A stretch of 24,509 bases of DNA from Leishmania donovani (GCF_000227135.1 NC_018261.1:1162847-1187355); one strand, 5' to 3'; positions 1 to 10,334 are shown, counted from the first letter of the stretch. The notes: generated from the sequence alone by a model not told the origin. Program-made: numbers and translations.

Positions 1-114
1 AGTGCGCAACGGCGACGGCGCCCCCAAAGGATAGGGGGCTAGCCCTTCGACAGGAGTGCGTGCCTGCGTGTGTGTGCTTGTCTCTGTGCGCGTTGTGTCT
101 TTATTATGTCTTCG

Positions 115-467
115 CCTTTCTTGTGTCGCTTCTTTTGCTTTTCTTTGTTTCGATGCCTAATCACACCACCGAGTCCTCCAGACTCCCATGTGAAGAGTCC
201 TTACCCCTTGCTACGGGATTCGGTGGCGTGGTGCAACTCGGGGCGAGGCATGGCATGCAGGCAGAGCACAGGGTCTCAAAGGGCCCTGACCCGCGGCTGG
301 CCAGCATCCTCCCTGAGGTCGTCCGGCACTCACCGAGGCCACCGCCTGTTACCCACACGACTGACGTCACCGCTTCCGCCCTCGAGCAGGAGCCTGGACG
401 CGCTGCCCGCCTGGGCCGAGGCATGCGTTCCACCCGGGTCCGTGTGGCGCCTACCGCGCAGCACGTA
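115..467 (+). repeat. 353-bp direct repeat, copy A (left of gap 1)
   Basis: This block is identical to 567-919 at an offset of 452 bases. It ends exactly where the first N run begins, and the second copy begins exactly where that run ends. That is the geometry of two contigs overlapping by 353 bases, so the duplication is more likely an unmerged overlap than a real tandem repeat. Confidence 0.9.
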
Positions 468-566
468 NNNNNNNNNNNNNNNNNNNNNNNNNNNNNNNNN
501 NNNNNNNNNNNNNNNNNNNNNNNNNNNNNNNNNNNNNNNNNNNNNNNNNNNNNNNNNNNNNNNNNN
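468..566. other. Assembly gap 1 (99 Ns)
   Basis: A run of 99 unknown bases lies between two identical 353-bp blocks. The size looks like a fixed placeholder, since the second gap has the same length. It probably marks a scaffold join and not a measured distance. Confidence 0.95.
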
Positions 567-919
567 CCTTTCTTGTGTCGCTTCTTTTGCTTTTCTTTGT
601 TTCGATGCCTAATCACACCACCGAGTCCTCCAGACTCCCATGTGAAGAGTCCTTACCCCTTGCTACGGGATTCGGTGGCGTGGTGCAACTCGGGGCGAGG
701 CATGGCATGCAGGCAGAGCACAGGGTCTCAAAGGGCCCTGACCCGCGGCTGGCCAGCATCCTCCCTGAGGTCGTCCGGCACTCACCGAGGCCACCGCCTG
801 TTACCCACACGACTGACGTCACCGCTTCCGCCCTCGAGCAGGAGCCTGGACGCGCTGCCCGCCTGGGCCGAGGCATGCGTTCCACCCGGGTCCGTGTGGC
901 GCCTACCGCGCAGCACGTA
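567..919 (+). repeat. 353-bp direct repeat, copy B (right of gap 1)
   Basis: This is the second copy of the block at 115-467. It starts at the first base after the N run and continues into unique sequence from 920. If the gap is an artefact, the true sequence would run from 467 directly into 920. Confidence 0.9.
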
Positions 920-2256
920 CCCGAGGGAGGGGACGAGCAAGGACAGGATGAGCCGGTACGACGCATGGCCCGATTGAAGGGCAGGCAGTGCGTCCTTGGC
1001 GACCAGGATGTAGCTGTGGCGCAACAGAGGCGTGCGAGCTGTGGTTGAATGCGTATATTTGTCGACGTGTTCGTGGTGGAGTGGGGCGTGCAAGGGCGTC
1101 TCACTGCCACGGGCGGACACGCAAAACGTCAATAATGTAACGGCCAAACAGCAAGGAGGAACACGCGCGCGCACACGCAGGCGACAGTGCGAACGTCGCA
1201 CATATTGTTCTCGCCCCCGACGGCTCCGCACTGCCTCCGCCTGAAAAGACAGCGTGCGCGCGCGCGCCTGTTTCTGTCCTCTTTCTTTTCCTCGCCTTGC
1301 CTTTTGCTTTTGTGTCATGGCTTCCTGCGCGCGTTTCTGTTCGTTTCTGTCTTGCGATCTCGCTTTCGTTCCTCGACTCGCCGACCCCCGCAGCGTCAGG
1401 GCGGCGGCCGCCATCGCCCTCTTCTCCGGGAGGAGGCGTGGTGGTGGTGGTGGGGTGGCGCCGAGCTCTTTGCTGCTGCCAGCGGCAAGGCTGTGCTATG
1501 CGCGCGCGTTTGCATGCCGGTGTATGTGCGCCGGCCTATGTGCACACGCATGCGTGCGTGTGTGCCTCGTGGCAACGCCGCTTCTTTTTGCACTCATTCC
1601 TCTTCGTCCGCCCCTCTCCTCTCTGCTGCACCTTCGCACGTGCCTCACGGGTGCTTGTTGGCGAAACACGATGATGAGTGGCAACCCAGAGGTGAGCGCC
1701 AATACGCGCACGTACGCGGAAAGGGGAAACGCCCATGCGCACATAAAGGTCCTCACTCTCGCATACGGGCTCGGCCGGCTGCTGAGAGGCATCGCCGGCA
1801 TCCGCGTTGCGGCAAGCCTCCTGCTGTGCTGATTGCCGGCGCGCCTGGAGCGCTGGCGGCGGCGGCGGCGTACATTTGATGGTGCCGCCCCCCTCCCCCT
1901 TCCTCCCTCCCCTTCCCGGGCAGCGCCGTCACCGGGCCTACGGCACGGCGCGGTTGCCGAGGTGATGGGCAATGCGACCTGGCCGCTGGTGGTGGGCACT
2001 GACGGAGGGGAGCTCTGTGTGGCACCTGAGCGCATTGTGTTGCGGGGGCCGCCGAGGAAGCTGCACCACACCGCGAGGCTGCTGGAGCGTGCGAGCTGGC
2101 TGCGCTGCTGCGCGCACGGCCCGCGCGCCGTGGAGGCCGTGGCGCTTATCCCGATTAGCCGGTGCTGGCGCGGGGGTGGGCGTGAACCACGGACCGCCAC
2201 CGAGACCCCTCCAAGGCCGCCCGGTGGTGTGAGGGCGTGTGTGTGTGCTCGCGACG

Positions 2257-2503
2257 GCCGCCCTCGCCGGTGGCTGTGGCGGGTGCAAGAGTGCGCTGTG
2301 CCGCAGCGCGGTGCGCGTGGAGGGCGGGCCGCTCGCGCACGTCGGCGTCCGCGGCGCGGAGGGCAGGCTGCGCTGCGTCGTCGAGGCGCTCTGCGTGAAG
2401 CGGGGGCGCGAGGTGTGCGGCGACGCTGTGGCGCTGGCGTGTGCGACCGTCGTCTGTGCCATCTCACCGTGGAGGGGTGCCCATCGCGTCGCTCAGCATG
2501 GCC
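2257..2503 (+). repeat. 247-bp direct repeat, copy 1
   Basis: The block is identical to 2845-3091 at an offset of 588 bases. Unlike the repeat at gap 1, this copy is followed by 242 bases of different sequence before the gap, so the two copies cannot be a simple overlap of contig ends. Confidence 0.9.
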
Positions 2504-2745
2504 GCCGCTGGGGTGCGGCGCCTCGGCCTGCGCATGATTGCCGTGCGCCGCCGCGAGCGGGCGCTCGCGTAGACGCAGCACGCCGTGGACGAGTTGTTTG
2601 CCGCGGTGCATGAATGCCGCGTCTCGGCGGGAAGGCGCACGGATGAGAAGCTGCTGAGGTCGGTGCGGCGCTGGGGGCGCACTGCGTTGCACGATCCCGC
2701 ACAGGACGTGTGCGTGTTCCACCACAAGCTTTTCCACTCCGCCTC

Positions 2746-2844
2746 NNNNNNNNNNNNNNNNNNNNNNNNNNNNNNNNNNNNNNNNNNNNNNNNNNNNNNN
2801 NNNNNNNNNNNNNNNNNNNNNNNNNNNNNNNNNNNNNNNNNNNN
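2746..2844. other. Assembly gap 2 (99 Ns)
   Basis: A run of 99 Ns, the same length as gap 1, which suggests a placeholder. The sequence to its right restarts inside a block already seen at 2257, so a repeat probably stopped the assembly here. Confidence 0.95.
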
Positions 2845-3091
2845 GCCGCCCTCGCCGGTGGCTGTGGCGGGTGCAAGAGTGCGCTGTGCCGCAGCGCGGT
2901 GCGCGTGGAGGGCGGGCCGCTCGCGCACGTCGGCGTCCGCGGCGCGGAGGGCAGGCTGCGCTGCGTCGTCGAGGCGCTCTGCGTGAAGCGGGGGCGCGAG
3001 GTGTGCGGCGACGCTGTGGCGCTGGCGTGTGCGACCGTCGTCTGTGCCATCTCACCGTGGAGGGGTGCCCATCGCGTCGCTCAGCATGGCC
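2845..3091 (+). repeat. 247-bp direct repeat, copy 2
   Basis: This copy starts at the first base after gap 2 and is identical to 2257-2503. At 3092 it departs from copy 1 (agcatggcc is followed by ctcggtgg instead of gccgctgg) and enters AT-richer spacer. The break is sharp, as expected at the edge of a duplicated or recombined unit. Confidence 0.9.
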
Positions 3092-3612
3092 CTCGGTGGT
3101 AGCTGTCGTTATGTGTGGTCTGCTGGCTAGTGAAGTTTTATGGCAGAAATTTATGCTGATTCGATGGTGTGATCGTGCACAGAAAGCGAGAAAATAGTAA
3201 AATTGCTTGTGGTGAAGGCAGAAGAAGGGTAAACGGTCAGGATCACCGGAATTATATCGGTGCTGTTAAGCAGAAGACATATCTGTATGCAAGGTGCATG
3301 CGTGGAAGGAAGCACTGTAGTGGCTCGAAAATGAACGTGATGTGTGTGTATCCGTCGTTCGCGCTGCGGAGACATTGAGGCGATGGAGACAAAGAGGCGA
3401 ACTCGTTCAATGGCGTCGATAGGCATTTCTAGCATTTTTCTTGTTGGTCTGTTCTCTCTCTTGCTGCGACGTCAGCTCGTATTTGTCTACACACGTGTCG
3501 ATGTGCTGAGTTGAAATTCCGCAAACGATTTGAAAGAACGAACGGGAGAATGTGCTCACATGTGAATTAGGCGGCATACGCACACACACAAAGAAAAGGT
3601 CATACACAGAAA

Positions 3613-3650
3613 TGGATATGTATATGTATATACATGTATGTATGTATGCG
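3613..3650. repeat. TATG/TATA microsatellite
   Basis: An alternating run of tatg and tata units includes the self-complementary 12-mer atgtatatacat. It lies in noncoding spacer and is a simple repeat likely to vary in length between isolates. Confidence 0.8.
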
Positions 3651-4735
3651 GATTCAAGGAAGTGGTGGGGGTCGGTGCAAAAAGCAATGCTGTGATTGTC
3701 GCGTGTTGGTATCTTCTGAAGGCCGACGCACCTCTGTGTGTGTTTTTTTTATCTTCTTCCCCACTCTTTTCTCTTCCTTATCTCCGTGGGCGTTGCTGTG
3801 GGTGTTTTCTTCTCATGTTCTCTCCACTCTGTAGTTAGCCAACTTTCTTGGAATCTGCCGTTATGGTCTCCATATTTGCGGTGGTATCGTTCACCGCTCT
3901 CTCCTCCGTGTTTGTGTGACGTGTCTCTCTCTTGACTCTTGGCGTGCGCTCTCTTCACGTAGTGTGCTTCTGTGTGTGTCTTGGTTTTATTTTAGTTTTT
4001 CTTCTTCCGCTTGTTTTCACGTGTGCCCACCGCAAGACTCCACCGCGATGCAGGTTTTATCTGACGGAAAAAAAGGAAATGCGGTGATTCAATCCCCCAT
4101 CCTCTCCCGGGAACGTGAGCAGCGGCACGCATACACCACCTCACACCGAATGGCTCGGCCAGGCGTAGAATCGCCCTCAACTGTCCCATCTTCCTTCTTT
4201 TTCTGAGAAGAGCTACCTCTATCTGTTTCTTCTTCTGCACGTTTCCGTTTTTTTTTTTGTCCTGAACGCCTCGTAGCACTACTCTACACGCCGCCGAATC
4301 GCCACACACGGACACATTATTTTCAGGAGCGAAGCGCACGTGGCCACCACCACAACGGCAAGGCCGCAGTCAACAACACCAATTCGCGGGCACTCTCTTC
4401 CGGGCACGGCAGCAGACGCCACCGACCTGCAGGGCCGCATCTGCGACGCGTGCGTATACGCGGACAAAGCTTGGGAGAAGTATTGTCACAACCGACTGTT
4501 CTACCTGCACATTGCCTCCCCTGATTTCGTGGTGCTGGCTGCTTATCTGCGTTGGCGCCACGCCGCGGCCTCACTTCACACGAACAACGACTTTAGGAGC
4601 CGGAGGGCTTCATTTGGTCCCGCCGCGTGAAGGCTGCGTCCACCGCCGTTTCGGTTCCAGTAGCAGCGCCTCAGCCGATCGTCGCTTTTCGACTCCTCAC
4701 CGAAGAGCAGCGCGGCATACGAGCGAGGCCGTATC

Positions 4736-4757
4736 TTTTTTTTTTTTCGACAAACAG
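4736..4757 (+). promoter_or_regulatory. Candidate trans-splice acceptor for the carboxypeptidase gene
   Basis: A run of about a dozen T is followed by the first downstream AG at 4756-4757. Spliced-leader addition in trypanosomatids uses the first AG after a pyrimidine tract. This would give a 5' UTR of about 517 bases before the ATG at 5275. Other pyrimidine tracts nearby are possible, so the choice is tentative. Confidence 0.35.
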
Positions 4758-5274
4758 CAACTACGAAGAGCGGCAGTCACCCACCCGGTACCTGCAGCAG
4801 CGGTTTTCTTTCGACCGCCTCGATCGCTCCCCCGATAGTGCAACACGCCTGGTTAAGCAGCTGAACTCTATCATTGAGTGGTCTTGAGTGACGTTCCTTT
4901 TTTTGCGTGGTCTTCGGTGTGCGCTTCCAATCCAGTAGACGCAATCTGGCTCAGCGACTACGCGCAGTCCTTTTCTTCCGTCAATACCGCTATCACCACC
5001 TCTACTGCTACTTTCGCTCCAGCACATCATCTGTCGTCCGCGTTTGCTTGGGACAAGTCGACTGGAAGCTGCCAGCAGCGTTGACAGTTGCCTAGACAGC
5101 ATCCCTGCTGTGAGCCTGATCACAGAGCAGCTGATCATATCCCCTAACACACCTGCACTGAACCCTAGCCCATTGTGTCGCCGTCGCGAAGGCAGACAAC
5201 AACAGCCGCACCTGCAGTCAAGTATTGAGGCTAAATCCCCCTTTGGTGTGCACAACGACGTCAACGTGACTGAT

Positions 5275-7932
5275 ATGGGGCTGGGCTTCAGCGGCTGCTC
5301 CCAGCAAAGTTCGCCTAGGGAGGCCGCTGCGCAGCGGACCTCGATAGAGGGTCACCGCGACGCATCTCGATGCATTTCCAACAGCACGAAGTTGCAGTCG
5401 ATGAACGGGCTGGATCGCGATGCTTCGCTGCGCGGCGCTGATGATGCGGCACGCGGCGCTGCAGGATCGCAGATACGCGCTGCAAGCCTGACGGCGCCAG
5501 GGCCGGAAGTGGATGATGCGCACTGGGTGTTTCAGAGACCGCCGAACAACCAGCGCACCTTCTACTTTCAGGAGGACAATCTTGAGTTCTCGTCACAGTT
5601 CGACAGCGGCAACTTGATTCAGGTGGAGCGGGTGGGCGTCTTCCACTACCGCATGTACACGGCAATGGACTGCGGCAACGCACCATGGCAGACCAACAAC
5701 CGCCAGTGGTTTCACTTCTCGGTCCGCGGCGGCAGCAAGGGCGCCGTCGTCACGATTTGCTTTGTCGGCATGGCACACAGCAATATGTTCACCTATGATT
5801 GGATGCCGGTCATGGCCGTTGTGCCTACGCGACCGCAGTACACTCGCATCGCTGGAAAGGCGAATGTGGAGGCCCTTGAGAAAATGCCAGAGACTCCCGG
5901 CTATCCTCTGCTTGTGCACAAGCCCGTGTCGAAGGACGACGCTGACAGTGACGGTGGCGGCGATGAGGGTGACAACGACGCCGATGCCGGCGCTGCTGGC
6001 GCCAATAACAATGGAGGCGCTGGCGGAATCGCTTTCTCCATCTCGCCTACGGGCAGGTCCTCTGGAACCAGCAAGAAGAAAAAGACTAAAAAGAAGAGCA
6101 TTGCTATGAACCTCACCTTCAACTTCAAAATTGAGACGGAGATCGCGGTAACGTACACGCCGCCGCAGGGGCGTCCAGACTCGCCCGCGATCTACATTGC
6201 AAGCAACCACCCTTATACCTACTACACACTGCAACGCAACCTTGCGATGTGGCAAGAGACGGCGCGACGAAGTAACACTTTGCGGGAGATGAGTCTGCAG
6301 GCACCCGATCACCAAGCGCGGCGCTCCAGCTCCGAGCAGCGTAGCGGGCCGGACTCATACGCCGTAGACGGCCTGGCCACAGTTCAGCCTGGAAGCAGCG
6401 GAAGGAGTAAGAAGTGGGCTGGAAGTTCCAACACCGGCAACGTTGCTGCTCCATACTCTGCGGAGTTCAGCGAGATCTATTTCCACCGCGAGGTTCTCTG
6501 CAAATCACTGGAGGGGCGCGACGTTACACTGCTGACTATTAGCGACTGCAGCCGCATGGCGATAGAGCGGGCACCCCTCCTTTCCAAGGAAGACGGCCTT
6601 CCCCACTCCTCGGCTCTCGGCTTTACGCAGCGTCCGTACTCCTTTTTTGGCAAGCAGTACGTGGTGCTGACGGCTCGTGTACATCCAGGCGAATGCCCAG
6701 GCAGCCATCTTATGCACGGCTGTATTGATTTTCTCATGAACTGCACAGACTGTAGAGCGGCGGCGCTGCGGCACAACTTTGTCTTTTGCGTGGTCCCGAT
6801 GTTGAACCCGGACGGCGTTGTTCGCGGCCACAGCCGCGTCGACTCAAACGGCGTCGATCTCAACCGCATGTACAGGGACCCGTCGCGTAAGCGACACCCT
6901 GCACCATACGCGGTTCTCGCCCTGCTGCGGTCACTGGGCAGCCGCGTGGCACTTTTCATTGACATGCACGCACATGCCAATAAGCGAGGCACCTTCTTTT
7001 ACGGTAACAGCATGGACTGGGCCAACCAAATAGAAAACCTGCTCTACGCAAAGCTGGTCTCGCTTAACACGCCCTATCTCGACTTCCGCAGCTGCAACTT
7101 CTCGGAGGCAAACATGTTCGCCGTCAGCAAGTCTGGCAAGCGCAAGGACTCCTCCAGTCGCGTTGTGGCCTTTACCGAGGCCGGTATCGTGCACGGCTAC
7201 ACCATCGAGACCTCGCACGTGATGGCCGACGCACTGAATCCAGTCGCCCTCCTGACGAATCATCAAACCGACCAGCTGGATACTGCCCTTCCAAGTCCAC
7301 CGCCGGTTATGCACTCACCGGCAACCTTTCGCGACACTGCTCGTGCGATGCTGCTGGGACTGCTGGACCTTAAGGGTATCAACCCCAAAAGTCGCCTGCC
7401 CTTAACACAATTTCACTCCACCCGCGGACTGGCTCTTTGGCTGCAGCGGCAGCTGCAGATCGAGTCCGCGGAGACGCTTTTTGCGCAGGCCTTCAAGCTG
7501 CACGGCAAGGAGGCTCAGGCTTCCACCAGCGAGTCTGGGAACACTCTACTCGCGACCATCATGAAGAGCATGGCGGCAGAGGAGTATCCTGAGAAGATCA
7601 CCATCAGGGAGGCGCGATTGCTACCCCGCACCACCTTCAGCGGTGTTCGCAGCTTTGTCCCACTGGATACGGCAATCGTGCTGCTGTCGCAAACCGTGCC
7701 AACGGGGCCGCCGCGCTCGCTTTTGTATGGCAGCGGCAACTGTGGAGCGGCAAGCGGCGCTGCCGCTGCCGGGGGAACCGGCAGCAAAGGCGGCGGCAGC
7801 GCTCAGCGCCGTGGCACGTCTCCCTCCTTTAGTGGGAACAACTGCACGACTGCGATCCCGCCGGCGGTGATCGCGACGCGGCGCCGTTCGAAGCCGATGC
7901 TTCTCTCCAGCGATACAACTGTCGAAACGTAG
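5275..7932 (+). CDS. Cytosolic carboxypeptidase, CCP5/AGBL5-like (M14 zinc peptidase)
   Basis: This is a predicted metallocarboxypeptidase of 885 residues that removes glutamates from polyglutamylated tubulin and related proteins. Residues about 80-185 form the N-terminal domain typical of cytosolic carboxypeptidases (FDSGNLIQVERV). The catalytic domain shows the zinc ligands in HPGE (H470, E473) and H565 in IDMHAH, the substrate-binding pair N530/R531 in DLNR, and the catalytic glutamate E645 in YTIET. The stretches VVRGHSRVDSNGVDLNR and SCNFSEANM match the CCP5 subgroup best, whose known activity is removal of the branch-point glutamate. No signal peptide is seen, fitting action in the cytoplasm or flagellum. 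A trypanosomatid-looking insert of an acidic Asp/Gly run (about 221-245) and a lysine run (about 266-275) sits between the domains. The ATG at 5275 is the first in frame, although the frame is open back to at least 5044. Family assignment is firm; the subgroup is likely. Confidence 0.93.
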   Translation: MGLGFSGCSQQSSPREAAAQRTSIEGHRDASRCISNSTKLQSMNGLDRDASLRGADDAARGAAGSQIRAASLTAPGPEVDDAHWVFQRPPNNQRTFYFQEDNLEFSSQFDSGNLIQVERVGVFHYRMYTAMDCGNAPWQTNNRQWFHFSVRGGSKGAVVTICFVGMAHSNMFTYDWMPVMAVVPTRPQYTRIAGKANVEALEKMPETPGYPLLVHKPVSKDDADSDGGGDEGDNDADAGAAGANNNGGAGGIAFSISPTGRSSGTSKKKKTKKKSIAMNLTFNFKIETEIAVTYTPPQGRPDSPAIYIASNHPYTYYTLQRNLAMWQETARRSNTLREMSLQAPDHQARRSSSEQRSGPDSYAVDGLATVQPGSSGRSKKWAGSSNTGNVAAPYSAEFSEIYFHREVLCKSLEGRDVTLLTISDCSRMAIERAPLLSKEDGLPHSSALGFTQRPYSFFGKQYVVLTARVHPGECPGSHLMHGCIDFLMNCTDCRAAALRHNFVFCVVPMLNPDGVVRGHSRVDSNGVDLNRMYRDPSRKRHPAPYAVLALLRSLGSRVALFIDMHAHANKRGTFFYGNSMDWANQIENLLYAKLVSLNTPYLDFRSCNFSEANMFAVSKSGKRKDSSSRVVAFTEAGIVHGYTIETSHVMADALNPVALLTNHQTDQLDTALPSPPPVMHSPATFRDTARAMLLGLLDLKGINPKSRLPLTQFHSTRGLALWLQRQLQIESAETLFAQAFKLHGKEAQASTSESGNTLLATIMKSMAAEEYPEKITIREARLLPRTTFSGVRSFVPLDTAIVLLSQTVPTGPPRSLLYGSGNCGAASGAAAAGGTGSKGGGSAQRRGTSPSFSGNNCTTAIPPAVIATRRRSKPMLLSSDTTVET

Positions 7933-10334
7933 CAGTGCTGTTACTCGGCACCCGAAAGCGTTTCTGGATTTTGGTTTTCTTTTTGCTCAGCAGCGCCCGG
8001 GTGACGTTACCCTACGTCCGCAACGGCTCCACCCCACTCTTCGTTTCATGGGTAACGTGCTGTGCCATACTCATAACCGCACTCGCTGAATGGCACAGCT
8101 TGTCTATCCTTTGTACGTCACCGAAACGGGTGCCGTCTTTTTCTTTCGCGCGACATCTTCCTAGCTGGTGCACGCCGCCGCCGCATGTGATAGTGAGAAA
8201 TATGGAGCCAGGCGCGCTCGTGTGAGTACTGTGTTGCCCTTCTGAAGTTGCGGCTTCTGTGTCACTCTGCTCATATGATTTCTGTTCCCTTTTTTTTTCT
8301 CCACGGACCCCTCTTCGCGCACTTGTGGAGAGGGGGAGTTCATAAAGTCAGCTCGCACGCTCTCTGTTGTTGTTGTGGATGTGCTGGTACGCCTTTTGTT
8401 TATCCTTTTACGCCCCAGTTTGTAATGTACATGAGATTGGCTCGTTTTTTTTTTTTCGCGTTTTTATGTTGTTGTTGTGTATGTTTGTGTATGTCGGAGA
8501 GGGGGGAGGAGGAGAATTCCATCGTGCATTGTCCACTTACATGCGCATCTCCCATCAAGCGCGTCCATCAACTTCCTCTTTGTTGTTGCTGCGTTGCCCC
8601 CTCCTCGTCAGCTGGAAGAAAGGCAAAAAAACATAAACGTACAATCTCCCTGTTAGCGTGTGCGCGCGTCTTTAGCCCGTGAGCTCAGCGATGGCACTTT
8701 TTCTTTGTTTGGAGGGTGGGCGGCACAGACATGGACGAAGTGCTCATCTCCGCGTGCGTGCGTACAGGCGACGTGGCCAGCGTGCACATGATGTGAGATA
8801 CGCACTTATAAATGCGCACACTGGCACATGCTGTGCAGCAGTGGATTCGTCTTTTAGAGTTTTTCAGTGCGCGCCGCTCTATCATCCATCGTGCTCTCCC
8901 TTCTCTTGTTTCCTTAGTTCAAATCACCATTTTTGTGTGTGTGTGCTTTTTTATCTTTCTCTTGCGTGCGTGCCTGCACGCGCTGACACCTTATGCTTCG
9001 CTGCTGTGACTACGTTGTCTGTGCCTTGCGTGTTTTGCCTTGCCAATCGCCTTTGCTCTAATTTCTGAAGCGCTCTCCTTTCGTCTCGATCACATACAAA
9101 GTGTGGTGATTCCCGGGTGCGCTCAGCAGTTTTGCGCGTCTTATGGTGGTGCTGTTGGCATGTGCTGCTCTCTCTCTCTCACTTGTGGGTGCCTGCGGGT
9201 CTGGTCCTGTTTTCCGGCGGTCGTGCGTCTCTCCAGGACCCATGCGTGGGCCGCGACCCTCTTCGGTACTGTCGCGACTTGGAAGCAGCACCGGCAAAAG
9301 CTGACGGCGAGATATTGTGACCTTCCACCGCTCACTTGTGCGCCTTTTCGCTGTTGTTGATGATGGTGCCATTTGATGAGGATAACGCGAAATATGTGAG
9401 GAACGAAGAGCGATCTCTTAGTTTTTGCAGCAGGTGCGCGGCGTCGTGCCTGAGAATAAGCTCTCACGTCGTACCGCTCACGTGAGGGGGTTGCGGCTCT
9501 CTACGTACGCACCTGTTGTGGAACACTCATGTTATCGTTCACTGATTGCTCCCTCCTAAATGCTCAGTGATAAGAGTGAGATGTGTATTTGAGCGGCTAA
9601 GTGCTGTGGACCAGCCCTCCCCACTCACCTCACCGGCATCATTCGTAATTCCTCTCCGCCTCTACTCTCTTGCTTTCCCTCACGCTCTTCTTCTGATCAA
9701 CATCGCCGTCTGAGGGGTACACACAACCGCACGCCGAAAAAAAAACGTCCATTTGTGTGCGATTCGACCGCATGTTGCTGTGCTTGTCATGAATCATGGC
9801 TGTGGAAATGCTCGTCATGCCTAGGAAACACGAAAAGAACGAAGGACGTCACAAAAAAAAAGATTCTGTAGTAGCATCAACAACCATCGACTCGATTCCG
9901 CCGCGGTTGCTAGCTCATATCCCCTAGCCCACATGCCAGCACGAAAACCGAAACTGAGACGCCCTTCGTCCCCGTTATCCTCTCCCCGTCCACGCTTCGC
10001 GCTGTATCTTCTCTGCCGCGCCGTCTTTTCTTTCACTCACATGCACACCTCTTCGAACTTTCGTGCGATCGCTGGCAAACCGCAACTTGTCTCTCAACGT
10101 GTTGATGCAAGCGATTCCCCTCTGTCTTCCCTTCCTCCCCCTTTTTTGACAGGAATTTCTCTCGCTCCTCTGTCTCTCTGCGTAGTCTGTCGCGCCGCAT
10201 CGTTGCCCCCCTGTTTCCCTTCGTCCTTCGGCCATTCACCCCATCCAGTACCCCTTGTTTCTTCTTAAGGCACACAAGCACACAGTGACACAACCGTTTC
10301 GCATCAGACACCCCCGTCGCCTTGCCCTTTCAGA
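7933..10334. other. 2.4-kb spacer between carboxypeptidase and PKA-R-like genes
   Basis: This is noncoding spacer holding the 3' UTR of the carboxypeptidase and the 5' UTR of the next gene. It has T runs (about 8289-8300 and 8444-8456), short TTG/TGT repeats and, from about 10090 to 10266, a long pyrimidine-rich zone. No open frame shows a recognisable motif or the codon bias of the neighbours. I see no RNA gene. Confidence 0.7.
10092..10269 (+). promoter_or_regulatory. Polypyrimidine zone and candidate trans-splice acceptor
   Basis: A long C/T-rich zone ends in ccccttgtttcttctt, followed by the AG at 10268-10269. This would give a 5' UTR of 65 bases before the ATG at 10335. An earlier AG at 10247-10248 and the cag directly before the ATG (10332-10334) are alternatives. 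Confidence 0.5.

Larger units (their letters stand above)
1..1832. other. Gene-poor GC-rich region at the left end, possible retroposon remnant
   Basis: I can support no intact gene here. The part from about 165 to 1050 is GC-rich and looks different from the T/pyrimidine-rich spacers further right. Its composition and lack of a long intact frame would suit a degenerate Leishmania retroposon (SIDER or DIRE class), but I cannot match a diagnostic signature, so this is inference only. From about 1255 to 1660 the sequence turns into pyrimidine-rich and (GC)n/(GT)n-rich spacer. Open frames on both strands are long only because the GC content suppresses stop codons. One N gap interrupts the region. 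Confidence 0.4.
1833..3130 (+). pseudogene. Decayed coding segment, family unknown, broken by gap and partly duplicated
   Basis: The stretch has coding-like base use (strongly GC at third positions) but no frame stays open over its length. From 1964 one frame starts MGNATWPLVVGTDGG and runs to about 2160. Another gives readable protein from about 2239 to 2470. A third, around the ATG at 2498, reads GGVPIASLSM, meets a TAG at 2570-2572, then continues open to the gap at 2745. The frame changes and internal stop suggest a decayed gene. I recognise no domain. A degenerate retroelement (DIRE) or a dead member of a Leishmania gene family are both possible. The second copy, right of gap 2, ends at a TAG at 3128-3130, 14 codons after the equivalent ATG at 3086. 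GC-rich noncoding DNA remains a real alternative. Confidence 0.3.
3131..5274. other. Spacer before the carboxypeptidase gene (intergenic/5' UTR)
   Basis: This is T- and pyrimidine-rich spacer typical of trypanosomatid intergenic DNA. It holds a TATG/TATA microsatellite near 3613-3650, pyrimidine tracts at about 3740-3790 and 4180-4260, and a T run at about 4736-4747. The open frame at 4340-4630 begins with GTG and has no recognisable motif. The frame of the downstream carboxypeptidase is open from at least 5044, but contains no ATG before 5275. Confidence 0.7.

Noticed and set aside
782..1414. Minus-strand open frame of 210 codons
   Set aside because: It contains a short protein-like stretch (HSYILVAKDALPALQSG) but no family match, and is opposite to the direction of all clear genes. 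At most it is part of a remnant.
1496..3055. Long minus-strand open frame crossing gap 2
   Set aside because: It is open because the DNA is GC-rich, it runs through Ns, repeats itself through the 247-bp duplication and has an Arg/Pro/Ala-rich composition with no domain.
3613..3650. CRISPR-like or origin-like repeat
   Set aside because: It is a simple TATG/TATA microsatellite with no spaced unique segments.
4340..4630. 96-codon frame upstream of the carboxypeptidase
   Set aside because: It starts at GTG, not used as a normal start here, and lies in spacer close to T runs. No recognisable motif.
5044..5274. N-terminal extension of the carboxypeptidase from a TTG codon
   Set aside because: There is no ATG in frame. 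The virtual peptide is Ser/Pro/Gln-rich without similarity to the family, so the ATG at 5275 was chosen.
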